In this document: positions 17,601 through 24,386 of the stretch, piece after piece
How the letters are laid out: each line of letters opens with the position of its first letter
Numbering within the stretch: the stretch's first letter is position 1
Position numbers and translations under genes: made by a program
Notes under the pieces: generated by a model
Database searches by the model: none
Told to the model about the DNA's origin: nothing
Seen by the model: only the letters and a program-made list of their open reading frames with translations
Source: Arcobacter venerupis
GTDB taxonomy: Bacteria > Campylobacterota > Campylobacteria > Campylobacterales > Arcobacteraceae
Direction: 5' to 3'
NCBI RefSeq assembly: GCF_013201665.1
Contig: NZ_CP053840.1
Span: 310,001-374,000 of the forward strand
DNA: 64,000 nt

Positions 17601-18104
17601 GAATTAGCTACAAATGAAGAGGGAATGATTCTAATTTGTGGTATTCAAGTGATGAAAGGTTATTTAAATGATGAGGTAAAAACTTCACAAGTGCTAAAAA
17701 AATTAAAAGGCAAAACCTATTATATTACGGGTGACAAAGGAAGATTGGATGAAGATGGTTTTTTAACTATTGTTGATAGATATTCAAGATTTGCAAAACT
17801 TGCTGGAGAAATGATAAGTTTAGGAGCTGTGGAAGAAAAAATCTCAAAAATAGTAGCTTTAGGTGAAGACTCTTTGGTTGATTTTATTGTAACTTCAATT
17901 GAAGATGAAAAAAAAGGTGAAAAAATAGTTCTTTTAATTTCAAATGTAAGTGAAGAGTTTGTATCAAATCTAAAAGAGAAAATGATAAGCAGTTTTGATA
18001 ATAAACTAATGATTCCCTCAACTATAAAAATAGTAGAAGATATTCCAAAACTAGGAACTGGAAAAAAAGATTTTAAAGGAGCAAAAGAGTTAGCTTTATG
18101 CTAA
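14622..18104 (+). CDS. aas: LplT-Aas fusion: lysophospholipid transporter / acyltransferase / acyl-ACP synthetase
   Basis: This single 1160-residue protein has three parts. Residues about 1-420 form a 12-helix MFS transporter like LplT. Residues about 435-620 form a PlsC-type acyltransferase with the HX4D box GNHISWIDW near 459 and FPEGAITRNG near 528. Residues about 635-1155 form an AMP-binding acyl-ACP synthetase with LFSSGSEGTPKG near 800 and EGYGTSETS near 940. In E. coli LplT and Aas are separate and recycle lysophosphatidylethanolamine at the inner membrane. Here flipping, acyl activation and reacylation would be carried out by one chain. ATG starts directly after the MerR-type gene. 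Confidence 0.9.
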   Translation: MNKINNILAIKMAFLFVVFCNVIVDVAHKVFLQNIAFKVFDGSNQVIWISIINALIIIPFLLLFTVSGYLSDKYNKKNILIYGAISSFCLSILMVISYMSENFYFAMFSLVLLAVQSAIYSPAKFGLIIDIYGKKNLSNGNAVLQATSIIAILFSIATASYVFENYYNLNNLASLATKEELLKAILPLTYYILPVAFLEMVISFLFLRRINTTYTKNETLTLDKNELFKGKLLSKNIEVIFANNIISLSVIGLSVFWGVSQALMAVFPSYVKEYLGITDVFMINGVIGASGIGIAIGSILYSKISKHYIEIGTIPLAALGMALMIYISTVVQTPFLLGISFLVFGIFGGLFVVPLNALIQFNAKKRVLGTILAGNNWFNSLAMFLMLALTTTVSYYELDPLNTLYLILLITVIGTFYTIYKLPQSLILLFLKRIVGLKYKLEVNGVKNIPASGGVLLLGNHISWIDWAVVLMATPREVRFVMHKPIYEKWYLNWLLKIFKAIPISNGSSKNTIQTIAKELDAGNVVVVFPEGAITRNGHLGEFKKGFEKILELTTTDVIVVPFYIRGLWESMFSRASKKFKKSNKTNNVTVSFSRMMRKEKANIISVKQELIKLSTKSWQEHIRDLKPLNETIFDRLKEVGSNMIFADSTGLELSGERFLTVSIIFKNLLKAEIKGQNIGLLLPSTAAGAFINYAVLMMGKTIINLNYTSELNSLKTAVQSAQIKTIIASKKFIEKLENKGINIKEILEMVEVIYVEDLKEKISRPKGIVTYFSVKLIPSFILKAIHLTKTSKSDTVLILFSSGSEGTPKGVELSGDNILGNSQQIANIINANDDDIMVGSLPLFHAFGIVVTTFLPLIEGIKCVCHPDPTDGLGIGKLVSQYKATIMTGTSTFFRLYTKNSKVHPLMFESLRLCVAGAEKLREDVRYDFKKKFGKDILEGYGTSETSPVAACNLPDVLAPDDFSVQVGNKIGTVGMAIPGTTIKIVDPLTFEELATNEEGMILICGIQVMKGYLNDEVKTSQVLKKLKGKTYYITGDKGRLDEDGFLTIVDRYSRFAKLAGEMISLGAVEEKISKIVALGEDSLVDFIVTSIEDEKKGEKIVLLISNVSEEFVSNLKEKMISSFDNKLMIPSTIKIVEDIPKLGTGKKDFKGAKELALC

Positions 18105-18137
18105 TTCTTTGTACATTTTTATTTTACAAGCATTTAC

Positions 18138-18165
18138 AAAGATTAATTTAAAAAAATTAATCTTT
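18138..18165. terminator. Bidirectional terminator between aas and glnD
   Basis: AAAGATTAATTT and its complement are separated by AAAA and followed by TTCTT. It lies between convergent genes and overlaps the glnD stop at 18157-18159. Confidence 0.7.
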
Positions 18166-20697
18166 TTCTTCATTGACACAAATCAAATCTAAAACTTCTT
18201 CTTGTTTTGAACAGAAATTGCCATTTTTTTCTATTAATATTAAATCCCTTGCATAACCATTTAATGTATGAAGTTTTGCACTTTCTATATCTAAGTTAAA
18301 ATCATCAAAAATTCTAGCAATATATGCAAATAAACCTTTTTGATCTTTTGCTATGAGTTGCATAGAAGCTAAATATGAAGAGTGGTTGCAATCAATTTTT
18401 ATACCATCTCTATTTATAATTGGAGTTTTTGTAATGGTTGTTTTACTCATATCAAAAGAGTCTTTTATTATCTCTTCTATAAAAAATAAATCTTCTGTAT
18501 CAATCTTTTCTGAAAAAGATATATCAAAAGCTTTTTTATTGTCATAAAGTTTAAAAATATTCATAGAAGCAATATTTAAAAACTCCAATTTTCCTAGTAA
18601 ATATCCTAAATTTAAAGGTGATTTTCTTATTATTCTTATTGTTAATTGTGAATCATTTATTATTTTATAAATATATGTATCTACATCTTTTGCTTTTATT
18701 GCAATATCCAAAATATCTTCAGCTTTTAATCTTAAGAAAATTTGATTAGAAGCTATGTACATGATTTTCTTTTGTAGTACAACTGGTAATTCTTTATATT
18801 TATCAAGTTTTTTAATTGCATTTTGTTTTGCAATTCTTCTTTTACTTTCATTTAAAAAATCTTCATTTTCAAAAGCAGGAAGTGACTGAAGATAAAGCTG
18901 TTTTAAAAGTGATTCTGTTGAGCTGTTAAAAATATTTTTACCAACAGCTGAAATATCGCTATATGTAATAGCATATAGAAGTTTTAATGCCTCTTTTGTT
19001 TTAATTAAACCAGTAAAATTTAAAATAGTTTTTTCAGAATATATATCTTCATGGGTTGCCATATAAGACATCATATTATGATACCTTACAAGTCTTGCTC
19101 CTAGTTTTATAAACTCTTCACTAAAATCAAATGATTTCATCATACTTTTAAATAATTTCTCTCCAAGTATATGATGATCATCTGTTCTTCCTTTCCCAAT
19201 ATCATGGAAAAAAGAGACTAATCTAACCAGTATTTTTTGTTCACTTGTTAATTCTTCAAATATTGATTTTATATATTCATTTTCAATATTTTGAGAAAAT
19301 TTCAAAGTTTTTAAAGAGTGAATATCAACAGGATGTGTATGATAACCATCAAATTGAGGTTGATCAATGATTTTTTTTGTACTTGGAAGTACTGCTTGAA
19401 ATAAACCTGCATTATAAATTAATTTCATCAAAGGATATAAATTTGGTTTACATAAAATTGTTTTAATATTTTTCTTTAACTCTTTTGTTTGTACATTTGG
19501 AAGTTTTACTTTACTTGCATAATAAATATAAGATCTATCAAATCTTTCAACATTTAAAGGAAGCTCAATTAGCTCTTTTAATAATGAATTTAAAGTTTGC
19601 TCTTTTCTATGGAATGAACAATATAAAGTATTATCTAAAATATAAAGATTTTTTTTGAATCTTAGTTTTTTTAGTTTTATTATATTTGTTGCATCAAAAA
19701 GAGTTTCTCTAGTAAACTTTTTAACCATAGTTGCCGTGAAATTATGAATAATATGTAAACAAGATAAAATCTTAGACATACATTGTCTATCTTTTGTATA
19801 TCTTGGTTTATTTTTAAATCCAAGTTTTAAACTTAAATCAGGCAAAACATCAAGGGTTACTTGGTCTAGTTTTTTTCTTGCAATATTATGTAAAGCATTT
19901 CTTACTTGAAATATAAACTCTAAAGCTTGTCTATATTTTTTATATTCATCTTCTGTATATTGAATACCAATTAACTCTTTTGTATTTGTAGCACCATACA
20001 AAATATTTGCCATCCAATACATCATATTTGATTCTCTAATTCCACCATAACCATCTTTGATATTTGGCTCCATTGTTAGTGGATATTTTAAAAGTCTTTG
20101 TTTATGTTCTTCTAATTTGTCTAATATAAAACCTTTTTGATTTGTTTTTCTAATTTTACTTAAAACATTCTCATATCCATACCATAAGATTTTAGAACCG
20201 TAAATTAATCTTGATTCTAAAATAGAACTTTTTATAGTAATATCTTCTTTTACAGCTTCACTTACTTCTTTTAATTCATGAACTCTTGAACCTAATTTCA
20301 ATCCACAATCCCAAGCTAAAGTTATAAACTCTTCCATAATTGCTTTTAAATTATAACCTTTGATATTTTCATATAAAATCATAATATCAATATCTGAATA
20401 GATACAAAGTTGTTCTCTTCCATAAGATCCAAGTGCAATTAAACTAATAGGAATTGATGTACTCATGGGTTGATGAGAAGCGAAATTTTTTCGTAAAATA
20501 TACTTGTAAAGTAAAATTAAAAATTTATCAGTATGTTTTGTATGTTTTATAAAAAAATCTTTTCCACCTGTAGTTTCAACAGTGGTATCAATTGAGTCTA
20601 AATAATTTTTATAATAAGTTTTGAAAACTTTTGAAATTTGAAAATCAGTAGCGTTATTTGAGATTAACTCTTCAATTTGTATATTTAAATCAATCAT
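18157..20697 (-). CDS. glnD: [Protein-PII] uridylyltransferase / uridylyl-removing enzyme
   Basis: The 846-residue length is normal for GlnD. The nucleotidyltransferase motif GSYGREQLCIYSDIDIMI lies near residue 95. The HD phosphohydrolase motif FHDIGKGRTDDHH lies near 498-510, and there are C-terminal ACT repeats (for example LIAKDQKGLFAYIARIF). It uridylylates PII at low glutamine and removes UMP at high glutamine. Two PII genes with the target Tyr are encoded at 27732 and 29417. The start overlaps the preceding regulator gene by 4 bases, so the two are translationally coupled. Confidence 0.95.
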   Translation of the reverse strand: MIDLNIQIEELISNNATDFQISKVFKTYYKNYLDSIDTTVETTGGKDFFIKHTKHTDKFLILLYKYILRKNFASHQPMSTSIPISLIALGSYGREQLCIYSDIDIMILYENIKGYNLKAIMEEFITLAWDCGLKLGSRVHELKEVSEAVKEDITIKSSILESRLIYGSKILWYGYENVLSKIRKTNQKGFILDKLEEHKQRLLKYPLTMEPNIKDGYGGIRESNMMYWMANILYGATNTKELIGIQYTEDEYKKYRQALEFIFQVRNALHNIARKKLDQVTLDVLPDLSLKLGFKNKPRYTKDRQCMSKILSCLHIIHNFTATMVKKFTRETLFDATNIIKLKKLRFKKNLYILDNTLYCSFHRKEQTLNSLLKELIELPLNVERFDRSYIYYASKVKLPNVQTKELKKNIKTILCKPNLYPLMKLIYNAGLFQAVLPSTKKIIDQPQFDGYHTHPVDIHSLKTLKFSQNIENEYIKSIFEELTSEQKILVRLVSFFHDIGKGRTDDHHILGEKLFKSMMKSFDFSEEFIKLGARLVRYHNMMSYMATHEDIYSEKTILNFTGLIKTKEALKLLYAITYSDISAVGKNIFNSSTESLLKQLYLQSLPAFENEDFLNESKRRIAKQNAIKKLDKYKELPVVLQKKIMYIASNQIFLRLKAEDILDIAIKAKDVDTYIYKIINDSQLTIRIIRKSPLNLGYLLGKLEFLNIASMNIFKLYDNKKAFDISFSEKIDTEDLFFIEEIIKDSFDMSKTTITKTPIINRDGIKIDCNHSSYLASMQLIAKDQKGLFAYIARIFDDFNLDIESAKLHTLNGYARDLILIEKNGNFCSKQEEVLDLICVNEEKD

Positions 20698-21446
20698 AAT
20701 AAATCTTTATAAATTTCCAATTTCTTTCGTAAAGTAATTCTATTTAATCCAAGATGTTTAGCAACTTGAACTTGGGATTTATATTTTTTTGTAGAAGCTT
20801 TTAGTAAAGGAACTTCAAAAATATATGATAAATCTTTATATGAGTTTTCTCCTCTTAAATTTTCACTTAGGTATTTTTCTAAGAACATTAAGATTTCATG
20901 TTCTCCAATTGTTTCAAAAAGATATGAGAAGTAGATGGATTTTCTTAGGCTATGGGTATTATTTGAAATGTTAACTATAAGTTTTGAAGAGGGAATTTTT
21001 GGTAAATCTAAAATAGAACTGGCTTCTTGCGAAAACTTGTTTACTAAAGCTTTGGTATCTTCTTCTCTTTTATTTAGGTTGGGTATTTCAAGATTAATCG
21101 AAAAAATATCTTTTAACTTTTGATTAAGATTTTCTGTATTTGAAATTGCTATTACTCTAATATTGTTATCGTCTAACCACTTTAGAAACAAATCAATATT
21201 AGTAATTTCATTTATTTTATCAATAATAATAGCTTCATTTTGTAAAAGAAGAATATCATCATTAATATCTTTTTGTAAAATTTTAGCTTCATAAATATCA
21301 GAATTAGGCAATATATATTTTGCTAGGGATTTTTTCCCCGTGCCAGCGTTACCTAAAATAAGTGCATTAACTTGAACAGCTTGTAAAAGTTTAGCTGAAT
21401 TTAGTATTTCTTTTGAAATTCCATCTTCTGCAATAAAATCTTGCAT
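20694..21446 (-). CDS. Reduced NtrC-like regulator: AAA+ remnant plus Fis-type HTH
   Basis: The 250-residue protein has no receiver domain. Walker A is GNAGTGKKSLAKYI (residues about 33-45), and a degenerate Walker B reads AIIIDKINEI (about 72-81). Only about 38 residues separate them, against about 66 in NtrC, so the sigma-54 contact loop GAFTGA is missing. IPNLNKREED aligns with the LPPLRERREDI segment of enhancer-binding proteins. The C-terminus is a Fis-type helix-turn-helix (VQVAKHLGLNRITLRKKLEIY). AGAGG precedes ATG. It is co-transcribed with glnD and is the best candidate to bind the 17-bp palindromes of this region; that link is inference. Confidence 0.8.
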   Translation of the reverse strand: MQDFIAEDGISKEILNSAKLLQAVQVNALILGNAGTGKKSLAKYILPNSDIYEAKILQKDINDDILLLQNEAIIIDKINEITNIDLFLKWLDDNNIRVIAISNTENLNQKLKDIFSINLEIPNLNKREEDTKALVNKFSQEASSILDLPKIPSSKLIVNISNNTHSLRKSIYFSYLFETIGEHEILMFLEKYLSENLRGENSYKDLSYIFEVPLLKASTKKYKSQVQVAKHLGLNRITLRKKLEIYKDLL

Positions 21447-21493
21447 AATATACCACCTCTTTTTTTAATCATTACCCTACCAGATTAAAAAAT

Positions 21494-21499
21494 ATTATA
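21494..21499 (-). promoter_or_regulatory. -10 element of the regulator-glnD operon
   Basis: TATAAT on the reverse strand, preceded by TACAG, would give a leader of about 40 bases to the ATG at 21446. It lies 41.5 bp from the centre of the palindrome at 21530-21546. Confidence 0.5.
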
Positions 21500-21529
21500 C
21501 TGTATAAAAATAAAAATTTCCTATATTTC

Positions 21530-21546
21530 TGTATATTAAATAGACA
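21530..21546. promoter_or_regulatory. TGT-N11-ACA element upstream of regulator-glnD
   Basis: TGTATATTAAATAGACA is a 17-bp imperfect palindrome in the divergent region between the regulator-glnD operon and the histidine kinase. It shares TGTATA and ACA with three other sites (24356, 26414, 28102), each centred about 42 bp from a TATAAT. It could act on either divergent gene; on the kinase side no good -10 stands at the same distance. Confidence 0.5.
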
Positions 21547-21625
21547 TTTAAATTAAATTTGTCGAAAATAATTTTTTTAATCTAAATTGTGTAATAATAA
21601 ATACAAATTAATTAAAAGTAGAAAA

Positions 21626-23371
21626 ATGAAAAAAAATAAATATATACTTTTCATAATGGCTTTATCCGTTTTAACTTTATTAATTTCAATATTTATGGGA
21701 ATCTATTTTATCCTTGAAAAAGAGAATCAACTATTTGAAAAAAAATATAGCAATCTTTCAAATAATTTAAAAGAAAAAGTATATGCATTAATTAATACTA
21801 AACGAAATGCCACATTAGCTATGGCTATTACCCTTGCTGAAAATCCAAGAATAAAAGAGGCTTTATTAAATCGTGATAAATATGATTTAGTTGAGTTATC
21901 AGATAAATTAAAAGAATATACAGATTTTAAAAATGTTTGGTTTCATTTAGTAGATAAAGATGGAATCTCTATTTATAGAAGTTGGACTCAAGATAAGTTT
22001 GATAAAATTAAAAATATAAGAATGGATTTACAAATATTATATAAAAATCCTCATATTGAAAGCACAATTAGCATAGGTAAATATGATATTACTTTTAAAT
22101 CAATAGTTCCTATTTATCACAATAAACAATTTTTAGGTATTTTAGAAATTATTACTCACTTTAATTCTATTACAAAATCTTTGGAAGATTCAGATAATTT
22201 AGAATCATTTATAGTTGTTCAAAAAGAATTTACAGATCAGTTAAAAGAAAATAATTTTTCAAAAGTTTTCTTGCAAAACTTATATGTTGCCAATATTTCT
22301 GCAGATAAAGAGACTTTGAAATATTTAGAGAAACAAGATTTAGAAACTATTTTTGATTCAAAAGAGTATTTAATAAAAGATGGAAATTTTATAATAAATG
22401 TTCCTATTTCTCAATCATCAAAAAAATTAGCAAATTTTTTAATTGTCAAAAAATTAAATACTATAGATATTTCAGAAATCGAACTATTTAAAATACATGC
22501 GTTTTGGTATTTGACTTTTTTTGTAGTACTTTTATGTACAACAATTTTTCTAATAGGATATTTCCTTTATTCAAAAAAATTAAAAGAGTTAAATATATTT
22601 TTAGAAAAAACTGTAAGTGATGAGATTTCAAAAAATGATGAGAAAAATTTAGCTTTATTTCAACAAAATAAAATGGCAGCAATGGGAGAAATGATAGGAA
22701 ATATTGCCCATCAATGGAGACAACCTTTATCAGTTATTACAACTATAGCTTCATCCTTAAAATTAAAAAAAGAGTATGGAGTTTTAGATGATAAAGAAAA
22801 TGAAGAATCATTGGTGCATATTATTGATACTGCAACTTATTTATCAAATACTATTGATGATTTTAGATATTATTTTTCTCCAAACAATGAAAAAAATTTA
22901 TTTAACACAAAAGTATTTTCAACTAGATGTATAAATATGGTTAGTATAGATTCTTTTAATAAACATATTGAAATAATTAAAAATATAGAAGAACTGAGTG
23001 TTTATACCTTTGAAAATGAGTTATCACAAGTTGTTATAAATATTTTAAATAATGCAAAAGATGAATTGTGTAAAGTTGAAAATGAAAAAGAACGATTGAT
23101 TTTTATTGACATGTATAAAGAAGACAAATCCTTAATTATCAAAATAAAAGATAGTGCAGGTGGAATAAAAGATGAAATAATAGATAGAATTTTTGAGCCA
23201 TACTTCACAACAAAACATAAAAGTAAAGGCACGGGAATTGGTCTTTATATGTCTCAAGAGATAATTGTAAAACATATAAATGGTACTATTGAAGTTTCCA
23301 ATGAGAAATATACTTATAATGATAAAGAGTTAAAAGGTGCATTATTTAAAATAACTGTTCCAATAGATTAA
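21626..23371 (+). CDS. Membrane sensor histidine kinase, orphan
   Basis: The 581-residue kinase has an N-terminal membrane helix (about 7-28) and a periplasmic cache-like sensor (about 30-290). A second helix follows (about 295-320) with no evident HAMP domain, then the H-box NIAHQWRQPLSVI near 355-367, N-box NILNNAKDEL near 470 and G-boxes DSAGGIKDEI and KGTGIGLYMSQEI near 510-540. HQWRQP kinases of this kind are common in Campylobacterota. No response regulator gene is adjacent. ATG at 21626 is preferred over an upstream TTG at 21587. It is divergent from the NtrC-like regulator, which lacks a receiver. Confidence 0.9.
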   Translation: MKKNKYILFIMALSVLTLLISIFMGIYFILEKENQLFEKKYSNLSNNLKEKVYALINTKRNATLAMAITLAENPRIKEALLNRDKYDLVELSDKLKEYTDFKNVWFHLVDKDGISIYRSWTQDKFDKIKNIRMDLQILYKNPHIESTISIGKYDITFKSIVPIYHNKQFLGILEIITHFNSITKSLEDSDNLESFIVVQKEFTDQLKENNFSKVFLQNLYVANISADKETLKYLEKQDLETIFDSKEYLIKDGNFIINVPISQSSKKLANFLIVKKLNTIDISEIELFKIHAFWYLTFFVVLLCTTIFLIGYFLYSKKLKELNIFLEKTVSDEISKNDEKNLALFQQNKMAAMGEMIGNIAHQWRQPLSVITTIASSLKLKKEYGVLDDKENEESLVHIIDTATYLSNTIDDFRYYFSPNNEKNLFNTKVFSTRCINMVSIDSFNKHIEIIKNIEELSVYTFENELSQVVINILNNAKDELCKVENEKERLIFIDMYKEDKSLIIKIKDSAGGIKDEIIDRIFEPYFTTKHKSKGTGIGLYMSQEIIVKHINGTIEVSNEKYTYNDKELKGALFKITVPID

Positions 23372-23373
23372 TC

Positions 23374-23412
23374 ACTTACAAAATAAAATCAATTAGATAA
23401 TATTTTGTAAGT
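23374..23412. terminator. Hairpin between convergent genes
   Basis: ACTTACAAAAT pairs with ATTTTGTAAGT across a 17-base loop, directly after the kinase stop and just before the convergent PDC gene end. It is a plausible bidirectional terminator. Confidence 0.5.
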
Positions 23413-23419
23413 AGAATAT

Positions 23420-24292
23420 TTATTGAATGTGTTTGTCTTTTTTTGTTGAATAAAAAATAAAAACTGTTAAAGAAATAAGTATTAATGCAATACCAGCAAT
23501 TAAATAAAAGGCATTTATCATTTGGTCATAATCATTAATTGCAATTTTAAATACAACAATTAGGGCTTCTATTGAAAGAGCAATAATAATAGTTGTTAAG
23601 AATTTTGTTAGAATTTTTGTTTCTAATTTTGAATTCTTAGAATAGGATTTAAAAAATACTTCCTGTTCAAGTATAGTTTTTGCCAAGTCAAAAATTGCAA
23701 TACTCAATGTTAAGGCAATAATAGGCTTGAATATCATCTCTAAAGACAAATCATGTATAGAAAATAGATACGCAATAAAATCATATAATGAAAATATTAT
23801 AGTAATTAAAGCTAACACCATCATAGAAAAACCTGCAATTATATAAAATGCTTTTGTAATACTATGGAAAGGTTTATTTAGTTCTATTAGATTTAATTTT
23901 TGTAATAAAATATCAATTTGGAAATCTAAGAAAAATATTTCATCACCTTCTTTTATACTTACAGTTACACAATTACTACTTGTTGCACTACTAATATAAG
24001 GTGGTGAAAAAGCAATGTTAGATTCTTTAAAATGTAACTTTGATATTAAATGAGATCTATCTTTACCCATTGCATTTTCATCTATTTTATATTTATAAAA
24101 ATTATTTGATGTTTGAATTTTGGTATCTTTATTTACTATATAAATCAGCTCTAAATAAGGAAATATTTTATACAGTTGTTTGAAATCTATTTTCTTATGA
24201 TTTGATAAATCACCTGAATTCTTTAGACTCTCTTGCAAAAAGTATTCAATATCTTCTTGATGTTGTATATATGTTTCAAAAAACTCTTTCAT
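23420..24292 (-). CDS. PDC/cache-domain membrane protein of unknown function
   Basis: The 290-residue protein has a soluble first half (about 1-140) that resembles a PDC/cache sensor (IYIVNKDTKIQTSNNFY, then GKDRSHLI and AFSPPYISSATSSNCVTVSI). Four membrane segments follow, near 148-175, 187-210, 228-252 and 260-282. No helix or signal precedes the cache part. AFYIIAG (start of segment 1) recurs as AFYLIAG (segment 4), suggesting an internal duplication. There is no output domain. AGGAT precedes ATG, with a TATAAT and a TGT-N11-ACA site upstream. It probably senses a small ligand; the partner is unknown. Confidence 0.65.
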   Translation of the reverse strand: MKEFFETYIQHQEDIEYFLQESLKNSGDLSNHKKIDFKQLYKIFPYLELIYIVNKDTKIQTSNNFYKYKIDENAMGKDRSHLISKLHFKESNIAFSPPYISSATSSNCVTVSIKEGDEIFFLDFQIDILLQKLNLIELNKPFHSITKAFYIIAGFSMMVLALITIIFSLYDFIAYLFSIHDLSLEMIFKPIIALTLSIAIFDLAKTILEQEVFFKSYSKNSKLETKILTKFLTTIIIALSIEALIVVFKIAINDYDQMINAFYLIAGIALILISLTVFIFYSTKKDKHIQ

Positions 24293-24318
24293 TTTGAATC
24301 CTGTATATTTTTTATCAT

Positions 24319-24324
24319 ATTATA
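24319..24324 (-). promoter_or_regulatory. -10 element of the PDC membrane protein gene
   Basis: TATAAT on the reverse strand would give a leader of about 20 bases that contains the AGGAT ribosome binding site. Its centre is 42.5 bp from the centre of the palindrome at 24356-24372. Confidence 0.5.
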
Positions 24325-24355
24325 TAAAAATAGTTAGAATAGTTTATAATATATC

Positions 24356-24372
24356 TGTATATATTTCATACA
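24356..24372. promoter_or_regulatory. TGTAT-N7-ATACA element upstream of the PDC gene
   Basis: TGTATATATTTCATACA is a clean 17-bp palindrome, extended to C...G at 24355/24373. It is identical at 15 of 19 positions to the amt2 site at 28101-28119. It lies between the end of the ankyrin gene and the PDC promoter. Confidence 0.6.
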
Positions 24373-24386
24373 GTAAAAATACGATA

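Noticed and set aside
21587-21625. TTG start for the histidine kinase
   Set aside because: The extra 13 residues precede a normal signal-anchor start at ATG 21626 and have no ribosome binding site.
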